In this document: piece after piece, positions 32,815 through 40,945 of the stretch
Layout: each line of letters starts with the position of its first letter
Position numbering within the stretch: the first letter of the stretch is position 1
From: SOIA01 sp964348015
GTDB taxonomy: Bacteria > Acidobacteriota > Aminicenantia > Aminicenantales > Aminicenantaceae
Length of the DNA stretch: 64,000 bases
Assembly: GCA_964348015.1 (NCBI GenBank)
Contig: CAYGBC010000037.1
Coordinates: 1-64,000, forward strand
Direction of reading: 5' to 3'
Made by a program: the position numbers and the translations under genes
Notes under the pieces: generated by a model
The model's input: only the letters and a program-made list of their open reading frames with translations
The model's database searches: none
What the model was told of the DNA's origin: nothing

Positions 32815-33923
32815 TGTATAACCTCTCTAATCTCTATCTCGGTGTCGTCTTCCAGGCCGAAGTTGCCTTCCACAACAACCAGGTCTCCTTCTTTGAGCCC
32901 GCTCACGATTTCAATCTGGTCGGAATTTTGAAGACCGAGTATCAACTCGACTCTTTCCACTCGGTTATCGCCTTTGATCCGAAATGCATACTTATTCTCG
33001 AGAACGGCTTTCTGAGGGATAACCAGGGCATTCTCATGCGTGCTCACTTCAAGGCTAACCTCTCCGAACGTGTTCGGTCTCAAAGTCAGGTGAGGATTAT
33101 CAACCGTCACTTCCACTCTGAATTTCTTGGTTGTCGGGTCCGCAGTTATATTCACGATGGACACTCGTCCTTGGAAGTATTTATCCGGAAGAGCAGTGAC
33201 TCTAAGCTGTGCCGGTTGGCCTCTTTGGATACGGACGATATCCCGATGGGAAACATCGATTTCTATTTTCACACGAGAAAAATCCATCAACGTCAGGACT
33301 CCGCTGGTCGCAGAGAATCCTCCCATCATCGGATTAATCACATCACCGACCTCTGCGTTCCGGGAAGCGATAACTCCGCTGAAAGGGGCCTTCATCAGCG
33401 AGACATCCAGGTTGTAGCGGGCCAGATTCAGAGCGGCTTTGGCCTGCTTGAGCTGAGCGTCCGCCGCTTCGAAAGCAAGTTTGATTTTTTCATATTCTTG
33501 GTCGGATACAGCGTCTTCTTTTTCCAGCCTCTTCATTCTTTCCATGTTTTTCTGCGCATCATTGTAACTGGCTTCGGCCACTGCCAGTGCGGCTTCAGCC
33601 TGTTCCAGCTGAAGACGGATGGCCCGGGTGTCCATTTCTGCCAGAAGCTGTCCTTTTTCGACGCGCTCGCCTTCCTCAACATGAATTTTGGCGATTTTTC
33701 CTCCGATATCAGGTGTGACGTTGATCTTTTTCCAGGCTTCGATCACACCTGTAAAAAGAAGCTTTTCCGATATTTTCTGTCTTCTGACCTTGTAGACCTT
33801 CACAGGGGCTGCGCCAAAGCTCTCTTTTTCTTTCTCCGTTTCTCCCGCAGGGGGCTGACAGTATAAAAGGGAAAGAAAAAGGAGCAGCGCTCCACAAGTC
33901 TTCAGCACGCGTATCTTATTCAT
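32811..33923 (-). CDS. RND efflux periplasmic adaptor (membrane fusion protein)
   Basis: About 370 residues from ATG 33923. The signal MNKIRVLKTCGALLLFLSLL ends in YC, so it is a lipoprotein. The adaptor layout follows: beta-barrel/lipoyl half (NVTPDIGGKIAKIHVEEGER), a long alpha hairpin (QLEQAEAALAVAEASYNDAQ ... LKQAKAALNLARYNLDVSLM), the second lipoyl half (KAPFSGVIASRNAEVGDVIN) and a membrane-proximal domain ending VVVEGNFGLEDDTEIEIREV. It links the RND pump to the TolC channel. A second start at 33956 has an equally strong AGGAG; the shorter one gives a standard signal peptide. The stop overlaps the pump start. Confidence 0.93.
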   Translation of the reverse strand: MNKIRVLKTCGALLLFLSLLYCQPPAGETEKEKESFGAAPVKVYKVRRQKISEKLLFTGVIEAWKKINVTPDIGGKIAKIHVEEGERVEKGQLLAEMDTRAIRLQLEQAEAALAVAEASYNDAQKNMERMKRLEKEDAVSDQEYEKIKLAFEAADAQLKQAKAALNLARYNLDVSLMKAPFSGVIASRNAEVGDVINPMMGGFSATSGVLTLMDFSRVKIEIDVSHRDIVRIQRGQPAQLRVTALPDKYFQGRVSIVNITADPTTKKFRVEVTVDNPHLTLRPNTFGEVSLEVSTHENALVIPQKAVLENKYAFRIKGDNRVERVELILGLQNSDQIEIVSGLKEGDLVVVEGNFGLEDDTEIEIREVIQ

Positions 33924-33976
33924 TTTTGTCCTCCCGTCATCTCTTTCAGTACTCATATCTATCTCCTCTTTTATAA

Positions 33977-35305
33977 TCAATCCTTCCATTCCACTCCCAT
34001 GGCTTTATCCAGCTGTGCCAGGGAGATGACATAATCATACAGAGCCCGAGAATGATTGATCTTGGCCTGGGAGAGTGCGATCTGTGCAGAACTGACGTCC
34101 AGCGTCGTGACCATTCCTTCTGAGAAACTGAGCTCAGCAATCCGCAAGCTCTCCTGGGCCTGCTCAACGTTTTTCTCTTGAGAAAGGAGGGTTTCCTTCG
34201 CCTCATCCAGCTTCAGCAGTGCTTGACGAATTTCAAATTCCACCATGTCCACAATCCCCTTCAGGTTTAAATCCAGTTCCCGGATCATTGACCTGGATTG
34301 AGCCGCCTTGGCGGATGCGCTAAACCCGTTAAATATCGGTATGGTCAGGGCCAAATTGACCGTGTAGTAATTCTGCCAGTTATCTTCTGCAAAATTGAAT
34401 TTATCGGCCCAATAATTAAAGGTTCCGGACACCGCCAGAGACGGAAGGGCTGAAGCTCTGGCCAGCTTCAGCATCTCTCCGGCCATGTTTTTCTGGTACC
34501 TCAGCTGGCTGATTTCAGGCCTGTTGGCCAGAGCCCTGGTGAGGCACTCGTCCAACTCAAGCTCGACATCCTCAAACATCAATTCTCCTTTGATTTCGAC
34601 AGGCTGGGATAAGTCAATGTAGAGAAGAGTCTTCAGGTTGAGTTCGGCTATTCTCAGATTGTTCCTCGCTGCGATCAGCTCCGGTTTCAAGTTGGCCACT
34701 CTCACTTCTGTCCTGATCAAATCAAACTTGGACGCCATTCCTAGCTCATAAAGTCTTTTCACGTTCGTGAAATGTTTCTCCGCGTCTTCCACGGCTTCTT
34801 CCGCCACTCTGACAAATTCTTTAGCCAGAAGAATCCCATAAAAAGCCGCTTTGGCGTTGAAAACAGTCGTTTGCTCTGACTGCCTGGCCGCCTCCTCTGT
34901 GGAGAGAAAGTTGTATTTGGCCTGCTTGAAGCCCGAGGTCAGGCGACCGCTTGTGAACAAGGGAAGGGACAAAGAAAGGGAAAATTGATAATCCCGCGTG
35001 AAGTCCACAGAAATTCTCTGGGGCTGGCCGGTGAGGGGATCAGGAAATTCCAGCTCAAAAAGCTTTTCATCAAGTGTGTGGAGCCCTTGGGCGTTCAGAC
35101 TCGGGAGAAAACCCGCAGCCGCCTCCCTGACCTGTGCCCTGGCCGTTTCTACTCTTTCTTCATTCGCCAGATGAGAAGGATTCTGAGAGAGAGCCAGTCG
35201 AATGCTCTCTTCGAGGGTCAGCGTCATCTTTTCCTGGGGAAAAGATATCTGGACTGCCCATAGAGTCAACAGGACTACCCCAAAAAACGTTTTTCTTTTC
35301 CTCAT
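33977..35305 (-). CDS. TolC-family outer-membrane efflux protein of the RND operon
   Basis: A 442-residue protein with signal MRKRKTFFGVVLLTLWAVQI cleaved near SFPQ. Two outer-membrane efflux repeats are seen: LTLEESIRLALSQNPSHLAN then a long helix (YGILLAKEFVRVAEEAVEDA), and ELDECLTRALANRPEISQLR then EIRQALLKLDEAKETLLSQE and LRIAELSFSEGMVTTLDVSS. It forms the outer-membrane exit duct of the tripartite pump encoded downstream. AAGGAG precedes the ATG at 35305. It follows tetR by 11 bases and precedes the adaptor by 53, so one transcript is expected. Confidence 0.94.
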   Translation of the reverse strand: MRKRKTFFGVVLLTLWAVQISFPQEKMTLTLEESIRLALSQNPSHLANEERVETARAQVREAAAGFLPSLNAQGLHTLDEKLFELEFPDPLTGQPQRISVDFTRDYQFSLSLSLPLFTSGRLTSGFKQAKYNFLSTEEAARQSEQTTVFNAKAAFYGILLAKEFVRVAEEAVEDAEKHFTNVKRLYELGMASKFDLIRTEVRVANLKPELIAARNNLRIAELNLKTLLYIDLSQPVEIKGELMFEDVELELDECLTRALANRPEISQLRYQKNMAGEMLKLARASALPSLAVSGTFNYWADKFNFAEDNWQNYYTVNLALTIPIFNGFSASAKAAQSRSMIRELDLNLKGIVDMVEFEIRQALLKLDEAKETLLSQEKNVEQAQESLRIAELSFSEGMVTTLDVSSAQIALSQAKINHSRALYDYVISLAQLDKAMGVEWKD

Positions 35306-35316
35306 GCTGAATCTCC

Positions 35317-35994
35317 TTATTGAGCATTTCTGTTTTTCTTAATCCCGTGAAGATAAAAATCATAAATCAGGTCAGTGCTTTCCTGGACGCTCAATTCTCC
35401 GTCCCGGACAGGACCCCTGAAGTGAAATCCTCGGATCATGGCTCCTAATATGACACTTGCCTGCCTCGGATCCACTTTCCGAAATTCTCCAGCGGCCACT
35501 CCTTCTTTGATGACTTCACACATGACCTCGATAATATCATCCAGGGCGGATTTAAACCGCTTTGGAATAGGCGGGTGAGTCGATGAAGGCACGTTCTGTA
35601 CTTTGGAATCTGGAAAGAGAAGCTTCTTCATCAAAGCTTTTTCCATGATGAATACCCGGGAGATGTTCTTTTTTGTATGATAGTGACTTCCGATGCAATA
35701 AATCACCTGTCTCAGTTTTTCTGTCGCACTCATCTCGGCCTTCCGGACCTTTTTGATTTTCTGGAGCACATCTTCTAAAGTCTTATAGATAATTTCGAAA
35801 AATATCTCACTTTTGCTTTTGAAATACTGGTAGAGTGTGGCCTTCGAAAATTGTGTTTCCTCAGCAATCTCGTCCATGGTCGTCAGGTTGTACCCCTTCT
35901 GTGCAAAGATCGTTTCTGCGACTTTGAGGATGGATTTCTTGTTTTCTACTCTCCGATGAAACTCTCTTTCTGTTCTCAAATCTCTCTTCATCAT
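35317..35994 (-). CDS. TetR-family repressor of the RND efflux operon
   Basis: About 225 residues. The N-terminal HTH is complete (ILKVAETIFAQKGYNLTTMD ... IAEETQFSKATLYQYFKSKS), followed by a helical ligand domain (ALDDIIEVMCEVIKEGVAAG, QASVILGAMIRGFHFRGPVR) like AcrR/FadR-type members. It is the first gene of the efflux operon, so it most likely represses its own operon and is released by pump substrates. I prefer ATG 35994, which has AAGGG seven bases upstream; ATG 36000 is too close to it. A 17-base palindrome at 36008-36024 overlapping the -10 box is the expected operator. Confidence 0.93.
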   Translation of the reverse strand: MMKRDLRTEREFHRRVENKKSILKVAETIFAQKGYNLTTMDEIAEETQFSKATLYQYFKSKSEIFFEIIYKTLEDVLQKIKKVRKAEMSATEKLRQVIYCIGSHYHTKKNISRVFIMEKALMKKLLFPDSKVQNVPSSTHPPIPKRFKSALDDIIEVMCEVIKEGVAAGEFRKVDPRQASVILGAMIRGFHFRGPVRDGELSVQESTDLIYDFYLHGIKKNRNAQ

Positions 35995-36007
35995 TGTCAT
36001 ACCCTTG

Positions 36008-36024
36008 AGTTTTATTATAAAACT
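36008..36024 (-). promoter_or_regulatory. TetR operator over the efflux-operon promoter
   Basis: AGTTTTATAATAAAACT is a palindrome with 7-bp arms and a 3-base centre. The TATAAT at its middle (36019-36014) serves as -10 for tetR, with a weak TTAATT-like -35 ~17 bases above. Repressor binding would block polymerase directly. A plus-strand TATAAT at 36053-36058 for the divergent gene lies 29 bases away, so both directions may be controlled. Confidence 0.6.
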
Positions 36025-36219
36025 TATTAGTTCATCAATTAAACTGTATAGTTATAATACCAGGTTCTGAAGACCGAATCAAGCCCTCTCCGAATTCTGT
36101 CCGTTAAAATCAGAAAGGCAGGAGTGAATGACTGGCAACCGATGCCCCATTTCGGATTTATCCTGAAAACTGGACTTTGAACTCTTTTTACGGTATATGC
36201 AAACTTCCGGGAGGAAAAA

Positions 36220-36564
36220 ATGAGTTCAAAAGTCAGGCAATTCCAGGAATTCCGCGAGAAAATGAATAAAAAAATCCTCGAAAGCGGGAACAAAGAAATC
36301 CATCGTTTCTTCGCACTTGACAAAAATGCGTACACAGACGGGGCGTTGTCTCTCGAAACCAAGGAACTTCTGGGCCTTGTGGCGTCTCTCGTCCTGAGAT
36401 GCAATGACTGTATCACCTATCACCTTCTCCGATGCGTCGATGCCGGACTCACAGACGAGCAGCTCTATGAAGCGTTCAACATCGGGCTTGTCGTGGGGGG
36501 CTCTATCGTTATTCCCCATCTCCGAAGGGCTGCCGAAATGCTGGAGGAAATCCGCACTTCTTGA
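36220..36564 (+). CDS. Carboxymuconolactone decarboxylase-family (AhpD-like) protein
   Basis: A 114-residue all-helical CMD-fold protein. The redox motif is in SLVLRCNDCITYHLLRCVDA (CxxC followed by H three residues later), as in AhpD-type alkylhydroperoxidase subunits, and DEQLYEAFNIGLVVGGSIVI is the conserved C-terminal helix pair. It likely acts as a thiol-dependent peroxidase or disulfide reductase in the cytoplasm. GGGAGG lies five bases before the ATG at 36220. It is divergent from the tetR-efflux operon, sharing the intergenic control region, which suggests a joint stress response. A plus-strand -10 (TATAAT, 36053-36058) leaves a ~155-base leader. Confidence 0.88.
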   Translation: MSSKVRQFQEFREKMNKKILESGNKEIHRFFALDKNAYTDGALSLETKELLGLVASLVLRCNDCITYHLLRCVDAGLTDEQLYEAFNIGLVVGGSIVIPHLRRAAEMLEEIRTS

Positions 36565-36609
36565 AAAAAAGAGAGGAACTGAGGGACATCATCTAATTGT
36601 TGAAAAAAG

Positions 36610-36786
36610 AGGACAGGTTTATGTGCTCAGAAAAGGGGTGTCACTTTTGTTTAAATCATCGAACACCAAGGTGTCATCCCGAATGGAGTGTAGCAATCTC
36701 ACAAAAAGAAATGCATTTTCCCCGTGAGATTGCCGCGCTTCACTCGCAATGACCTTATTTAAATTTTCCAATTGATTGAACTCAGA
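36610..36786. repeat. Palindromic repeat module R1, copy C
   Basis: Starts GAGGACAGGTTTATGTGCTC, has inner units TCATCCCGAATGGAGTGTAG (36674) and GATTGCCGCGCTTCACTCGC (36728) followed by AATGACC, and ends near ATTGAACTCAG. The left core is more diverged than the right. It lies between the AhpD-like gene and the xerD stop codon. Confidence 0.75.
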
Positions 36787-36807
36787 CACCTCTCGCTTTA
36801 TTTTGAA

Positions 36808-37710
36808 TTAAGCTCGAGGATGAAACTTATCATAGACCTGGCGAAGCCGCTTTCTGCTGACATGCGTGTAGACCTGGGTTGTGGTAATTTGACTGTGCCC
36901 CAGCATGAGCTGCACAGACCTCAAATCCGCTCCCCTCTCCAGAAGGTGAGTGGCAAAGGAATGGCGCAGGACATGAGGACTTATTTTCGTGTCCAAACCG
37001 GCCTTCCGGGCGTAGCCTTTCAAGAGCTTCCAGAAGCCCTGCCGGGTGAAGGGCTCCCCTCTCTGAGTCAGGAAAAGGAACTCACTGGATTGTTTCAAGA
37101 GTTTGGCCCGAGCTTCTTCCAGATACTGACGAACGGCCTTTTCGGCCGACTCTCCGATCGGGACCAGCCTTTCTTTTCCCCCTTTTCCGAGGCAGAGGAG
37201 AAATCCATCCCCCAAGTTGACATCTTTTGTTCCCAGTGAAATAAGCTCTGACGCCCTTAAACCCGTGGCATACAGAAGCTCCAGCATAGCCTTATCCCTG
37301 ATTCCACGGACCTCTTCCGTATCAGGCTGCCTGAGAAGTGACTCGACTTCTTTGACAGTTAAAAACTTGGGAAGCGCGAGCCAAGTTTTCGGAGAGGAAA
37401 GGTTCACAGCCGGATTTTTCTTGAGGATCCCATCCAAAACAAAAAACCTGTAAAACGATTTCAACGAGGAAACCACTCTGGCCATGGACCTTGGGGAGAG
37501 ACCGGCCCGGCTCTGGTGATGGACAAAACGCACCAAATCCTCCTCTCCAGCCTTGAGCCAGGACATTTTTTCTTTCTGGAAGAACTGAAAAAGCTTCTGC
37601 ACATCCCGGGAATAAGAAAGGACTGTGTTGGACGACAGGCCTTTTTCCACCGCCAGAAAATCGAGAAAATTTTTGAGGGCCGCCTCAGGAGTATGCGGAG
37701 GATTTTTCAT
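36808..37710 (-). CDS. xerD: Tyrosine recombinase XerC/XerD
   Basis: A 300-residue Xer recombinase. The N-terminal SAM-like domain has FLDFLAVEKGLSSNTVLSYS. The catalytic domain has the full set: R in LLYATGLRASELISLGTKDV, K in LGKGGKERLVPIGE, HxxR in SPHVLRHSFATHLLERGADL, then RSVQLMLGHSQITTTQVYTH with the histidine and the tyrosine nucleophile following. It resolves chromosome dimers at dif with its partner. The length and lack of extra domains fit XerD/XerC rather than a phage integrase. The start overlaps the stop of the upstream MBL hydrolase by four bases (ATGA). Confidence 0.93.
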   Translation of the reverse strand: MKNPPHTPEAALKNFLDFLAVEKGLSSNTVLSYSRDVQKLFQFFQKEKMSWLKAGEEDLVRFVHHQSRAGLSPRSMARVVSSLKSFYRFFVLDGILKKNPAVNLSSPKTWLALPKFLTVKEVESLLRQPDTEEVRGIRDKAMLELLYATGLRASELISLGTKDVNLGDGFLLCLGKGGKERLVPIGESAEKAVRQYLEEARAKLLKQSSEFLFLTQRGEPFTRQGFWKLLKGYARKAGLDTKISPHVLRHSFATHLLERGADLRSVQLMLGHSQITTTQVYTHVSRKRLRQVYDKFHPRA

Positions 37711-38327
37711 GTGATGAATGGATTCGAACTTTTTTCCTGCCCGACCGTTGTGTGGGGGCCATGACCCGGAAGGACGATCATTTCATCGGGCAGAGTGAGG
37801 ATTTTAGTGTTGATCGAACTCACCATTTCCTGCCAGGAACCCCCGGGAAGGTCAGTCCGGCCGACTCCTCCACAAAAAAGCGTGTCTCCGGAAAGGAGAA
37901 ACGCATCCCCCAGAAAACTCACGCTTCCCGGAGAGTGACCGGGAGTGTAAATCACTTTCAAGACAGATTGGCCAATCTTTATTTCCTCCCCATCCTCGAA
38001 AAAGTGATCCGGAGCAGGAGAATCCTTGGCTCCCATATATATTCCCATTTCAGATTGGAGGACGCTTTTCAGCATCGGACTGTCAGCCGAATGAATATGA
38101 AGGGGGATGTCGTATTTTTCCTTGATGTCCTTGTTGGCGCCGATATGGTCGATATGACCGTGCGTGTTGAGGAGCAAAGTCGGTTTGAAATCTTTTTTTT
38201 CGATCAATCGAATAATTTGATCGCCTTCTGCTCCTGGATCGACCACCGCGCATTCCAATGTCTCCGGACAAAAAACAAGATAACAGTTCGTCTCCAGCGG
38301 CCCCACTACGAGTGATTCGTATTTCAT
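37707..38327 (-). CDS. MBL-fold metallo-hydrolase (glyoxalase II-like)
   Basis: A 206-residue metallo-beta-lactamase-fold enzyme. The metal motif HxHxDH is in LLLNTHGHIDHIGANKDIKE, a further histidine is in VIYTPGHSPGSVSFLGDAFL, the bridging aspartate in LLSGDTLFCGGVGRTDLPGG, and the last histidine in MIVLPGHGPHTTVGQEKSSN. This matches the short hydroxyacylglutathione hydrolase-like group, which hydrolyses thioesters or has unknown cytoplasmic substrates. It is co-translated with xerD through a four-base overlap. Its upstream side abuts a composite repeat element. Confidence 0.92.
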   Translation of the reverse strand: MKYESLVVGPLETNCYLVFCPETLECAVVDPGAEGDQIIRLIEKKDFKPTLLLNTHGHIDHIGANKDIKEKYDIPLHIHSADSPMLKSVLQSEMGIYMGAKDSPAPDHFFEDGEEIKIGQSVLKVIYTPGHSPGSVSFLGDAFLLSGDTLFCGGVGRTDLPGGSWQEMVSSINTKILTLPDEMIVLPGHGPHTTVGQEKSSNPFIT

Positions 38328-38377
38328 TTCTTTTTTCCATATTAATTGTATCCTGTTACAGAGTCAAGAATTGGAAA

Positions 38378-38676
38378 AGGGGACAGGTGCTTATGTTCAC
38401 TAATTAGGTAACTCTTTTGGCAAGGATAGTGAAGTTAAAAGTGGTCATTGCGAGCGAAGCGCGGCAATCTCATATTCTCGAATGAAGTCATAAATGTAAA
38501 AATAATATCTGTTTTTAAGGGATTGCCGCGCTTCGCTCGCAATGACACCATCTTCTTAGATGAATAGAAAAAAAGCGTCGCCTCAATACTGAGCATAAAC
38601 AACAGGCAGCTTTATCTTTATTTAAGGGGGACAGTCCCTATCTTTCTCCAATATAAGGACTGAAAGGGACAGTCCC
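38378..38676. repeat. Composite palindromic repeat (modules R1 + R2), copy D
   Basis: R1 runs from GGGGACAGGTGCTTATGTTC (38379) through TCATTGCGAGCGAAGCGCGG (38445) and GATTGCCGCGCTTCGCTCGC (38521) to CAATACTGAGCATAAACAAC (38585). R2 follows at 38626-38676 (GGGACAGTCCC at both ends, centre AATATAAGG). Arms of R1 also match outside the core (CTAATTAGGTAAC against the mirror parts of copies B and E). This accounts for over half of the 564-base gap before the SLC13 gene. Confidence 0.85.
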
Positions 38677-38706
38677 TCACAGAAAAAATTGTCCGTTCCC
38701 TTTGCC

Positions 38707-38891
38707 TTGTTTTTTCCGACAAAACAAAATATAATCCTTCCGAATGACGAGTCAATCCTACCGTAATCTCCTGGACAGATCCCCGCGTGAAAAGCGTCCA
38801 GCACATGAAAAAAATCGTTCTTTGGTCAGAGACAGGAAGTCTGGCCTCTGACCTGAACAGATAAATGTTCATGCTCCTCCGAGCCTGAAGA
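38707..38891 (+). promoter_or_regulatory. Promoter and structured ~150-base leader of the SLC13 transporter
   Basis: TTGTTT (38707-38712), a 17-base spacer and TATAAT (38730-38735) form a good promoter. The leader holds two perfect stems: CTGGAC/GTCCAG (38771-38801) enclosing CGC/GCG, and GGTCAGAG/CTCTGACC (38824-38853) enclosing CAG/CTG. A seven-codon frame (MFMLLRA) starts at 38865 and ends three bases before the transporter ATG. This looks like a regulated leader, for example a ligand-binding or translation-coupled control; I cannot match a known class. Confidence 0.5.
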
Positions 38892-40361
38892 ATGGAAAAC
38901 AGGAAAAAAGTCGGCTTTTGTCTTGGCCCGGCTCTTTTCCTCGCCGCCTATTTTTTTCCTCTTCTTCCACAAAATCCCCGGGCGAGCCGCCTTCTGGCTG
39001 TGTTTCTTTTTGTCGTCGTCTGGTGGGTCACAGAGTGTATCCCCATCCCTGTCACTGCACTGCTCATTCCCGTTTTCATAACGGTCTTCCAGGTCGCCTC
39101 AGTGAAGGATGCGTTTGCTCCGTTCGCCAATCCCATAATCATGCTTTTTTTGGGAAGCTTCATCCTGGCCAGAGCGATGAGTGTCCACTCTCTTGACCAG
39201 AAACTCGCATTCTCAATCCTTTCCCTGAAATCCATTGCCCGCACAAAAAGCCGAGTCCTCCTGGCTACAGGGCTGACGACTTTGTTCCTCTCGATGTGGA
39301 TCAGTAACACGGCGACTACGGCCATGATGTTCCCGATTGCTCTAGGTATACTGGACGCATTCCAATCTCAAAGAAACACAAAAACAGCTTCCCCTTTTGG
39401 CGTTATTCTGCTCCTGTTCATCGCCTATTCTGCCTCCTTAGGAGGAATCGGCACGCCTGTCGGCAGCCCCCCGAACTTGATCGCCATCGGATTTCTCGAA
39501 AAACTCGCTTCTTACAGAGTCAACTTTTTCCAGTGGATGCTCGTCAGCTTCCTGGTTCTCATTCCGATGTTTATCGTTCTGTATCACTACATGAAGCTCT
39601 TTCTCAATCGTGAACAGAAATCCAAAAAGACCACACGTGTCATTTTGCCTGGAGAAGGAAAAATCCAGAAAGGCCTGACCAGGGGACAAGTCAACGTGCT
39701 CGTGGCTTTTTCAGCGACAGTCTTCCTCTGGGTTTGTCCCGGGCTTGTCTCTCTTCTCCTTGGAAGAGAAGCTCATATCTCTCTCTGGCTTCACAGACAC
39801 TTCCCGGAATCCGCTGCGGCCATAATCGGGGCAGGGCTTCTTTTCCTCCTTCCTGTTGATCTCAAGAAAGGACGATTCACTCTGGCCTTCAAAGATGCCG
39901 TGAAAATCGATTGGGGAACCCTGCTCCTCTTCGGAGGAGGATTGTCGTTGGGATTCCAGATGTTCGAGACCGGGCTGGCGAAAGCCATCGGGGAGTTCTT
40001 CATTTCTTCGGGAGGGAGCGCCGCCACACTCTCCGTCATCACCCTGCTCTCCATTATTTTCAGTGTTTACCTGACTGAACTGACTTCGAATACTGCCTCG
40101 GCAAACATGATCATCCCCGTCATCATCGCTATATCTCAAGCCGCTTCGGTCAGCCCTCTTCCTCCAGTCCTCGGGAGTGCCATCGGATGCAGTTTTGCCT
40201 TCATGCTTCCTGTAGCGACACCTCCCAACGCCATTGTTTACGGATCGGGATTAATCCGCCTTCCTCAAATGATGAAGTTTGGATTCTGGCTGAACATCGC
40301 CGGGATCATAATTATCTGGATCGGTATCCGGTTCATTGCTCCCTTATTGGGCCTCATCTAA
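38892..40361 (+). CDS. SLC13/DASS-family sodium:anion symporter
   Basis: A 489-residue, ~11-12 helix transporter. The family's two SNT sodium/substrate motifs are present: SMWISNTATTAMMFPIALGI in the first half and ELTSNTASANMIIPVIIAIS in the second. Also seen are LLLFIAYSASLGGIGTPVGS (the hairpin and P-loop region) and FMLPVATPPNAIVYGSGLIR. Members carry dicarboxylates, citrate or sulfate with sodium across the inner membrane; which one is not clear from sequence. The long structured leader suggests regulation by substrate or translation. The start lacks a strong Shine-Dalgarno but follows a short leader frame by three bases. Confidence 0.92.
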   Translation: MENRKKVGFCLGPALFLAAYFFPLLPQNPRASRLLAVFLFVVVWWVTECIPIPVTALLIPVFITVFQVASVKDAFAPFANPIIMLFLGSFILARAMSVHSLDQKLAFSILSLKSIARTKSRVLLATGLTTLFLSMWISNTATTAMMFPIALGILDAFQSQRNTKTASPFGVILLLFIAYSASLGGIGTPVGSPPNLIAIGFLEKLASYRVNFFQWMLVSFLVLIPMFIVLYHYMKLFLNREQKSKKTTRVILPGEGKIQKGLTRGQVNVLVAFSATVFLWVCPGLVSLLLGREAHISLWLHRHFPESAAAIIGAGLLFLLPVDLKKGRFTLAFKDAVKIDWGTLLLFGGGLSLGFQMFETGLAKAIGEFFISSGGSAATLSVITLLSIIFSVYLTELTSNTASANMIIPVIIAISQAASVSPLPPVLGSAIGCSFAFMLPVATPPNAIVYGSGLIRLPQMMKFGFWLNIAGIIIIWIGIRFIAPLLGLI

Positions 40362-40505
40362 AGAGACATTCGCGTTCACCTCTGACTTTTTGGACTCAAC
40401 GCAAACGGAGTCCGGTTCTGTTTTCAGGCGGAGAAATTTCCCTCTAAGTGATATTCACCACTTCTTCCTGGAAAGATACGCGTCTACTGTTAAAAATGCC
40501 ACGTC

Positions 40506-40535
40506 TTGAGACTCATCCTGTTTTTATTCTATAAT
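40506..40535 (+). promoter_or_regulatory. Promoter giving a leaderless transcript for the 130-aa gene
   Basis: TTGAGA (40506-40511), 18-base spacer, TATAAT (40530-40535). The ATG at 40544 is only eight bases below the -10, so transcription would begin within about two bases of the start codon. Confidence 0.6.
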
Positions 40536-40543
40536 GATTCTTG

Positions 40544-40933
40544 ATGGATGCCTACTTATCCCGGGAGGCTCGCCAAATCCTCGAAGCCTTGAGTCTTGTC
40601 TCTTCAAACTCAAAGTCCGATGGATTCCTGATCGGCCACAAGAGAGGCCACAGGTTATTCGTGGAAAAAATTCTTCCCTCAAAGGAAGGCTTCTTTCCGT
40701 CACTCCAGACGTATCACCAGCTTGAGGAATTCTTCGAAGGACAGCTCCTGGGCTTTTTCTCCTTCAGGACGGACGAGAAAAAAATGAGCAGACTCCTGGC
40801 GCCTTATGCGTACGGGAAACTCTTCCTGGAGATCAACTCGATTCCACAGAATCAATTAGCCATAACGCCCTACGTCGTGGACTATGAAAAAAACTTTTTT
40901 CTCCGTCCGATCAAGCTTAAAAAATCCCGGTAA
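40544..40933 (+). CDS. Hypothetical protein (129 aa), possibly JAB/MPN-like
   Basis: Family not firmly recognised. The product begins MDAYLSREARQILEAL and continues SDGFLIGHKRGHRLFVEKIL, a strand-rich arrangement that loosely recalls JAB/MPN domains (fold start and 'G-LxG' strand), but the metal-binding HxH...D motif is not seen, so any such domain would be inactive. No export signal. There is no Shine-Dalgarno; instead TATAAT ends eight bases before the ATG. It lies 12 bases upstream of amrA and is surely co-transcribed with it, which suggests a common but unknown function. Confidence 0.6.
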   Translation: MDAYLSREARQILEALSLVSSNSKSDGFLIGHKRGHRLFVEKILPSKEGFFPSLQTYHQLEEFFEGQLLGFFSFRTDEKKMSRLLAPYAYGKLFLEINSIPQNQLAITPYVVDYEKNFFLRPIKLKKSR

Positions 40934-40945
40934 AAGGGGGGTGCA

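Noticed and set aside
32814..33866. 350-codon plus-strand frame opposite the efflux adaptor
   Set aside because: Antisense to a complete RND adaptor with coupled neighbours; no ribosome-binding site or family.
36808..37710. XerD-like gene as a prophage or island integrase
   Set aside because: Length, motifs and coupling with an MBL hydrolase fit housekeeping Xer; no attachment repeats or phage genes nearby.
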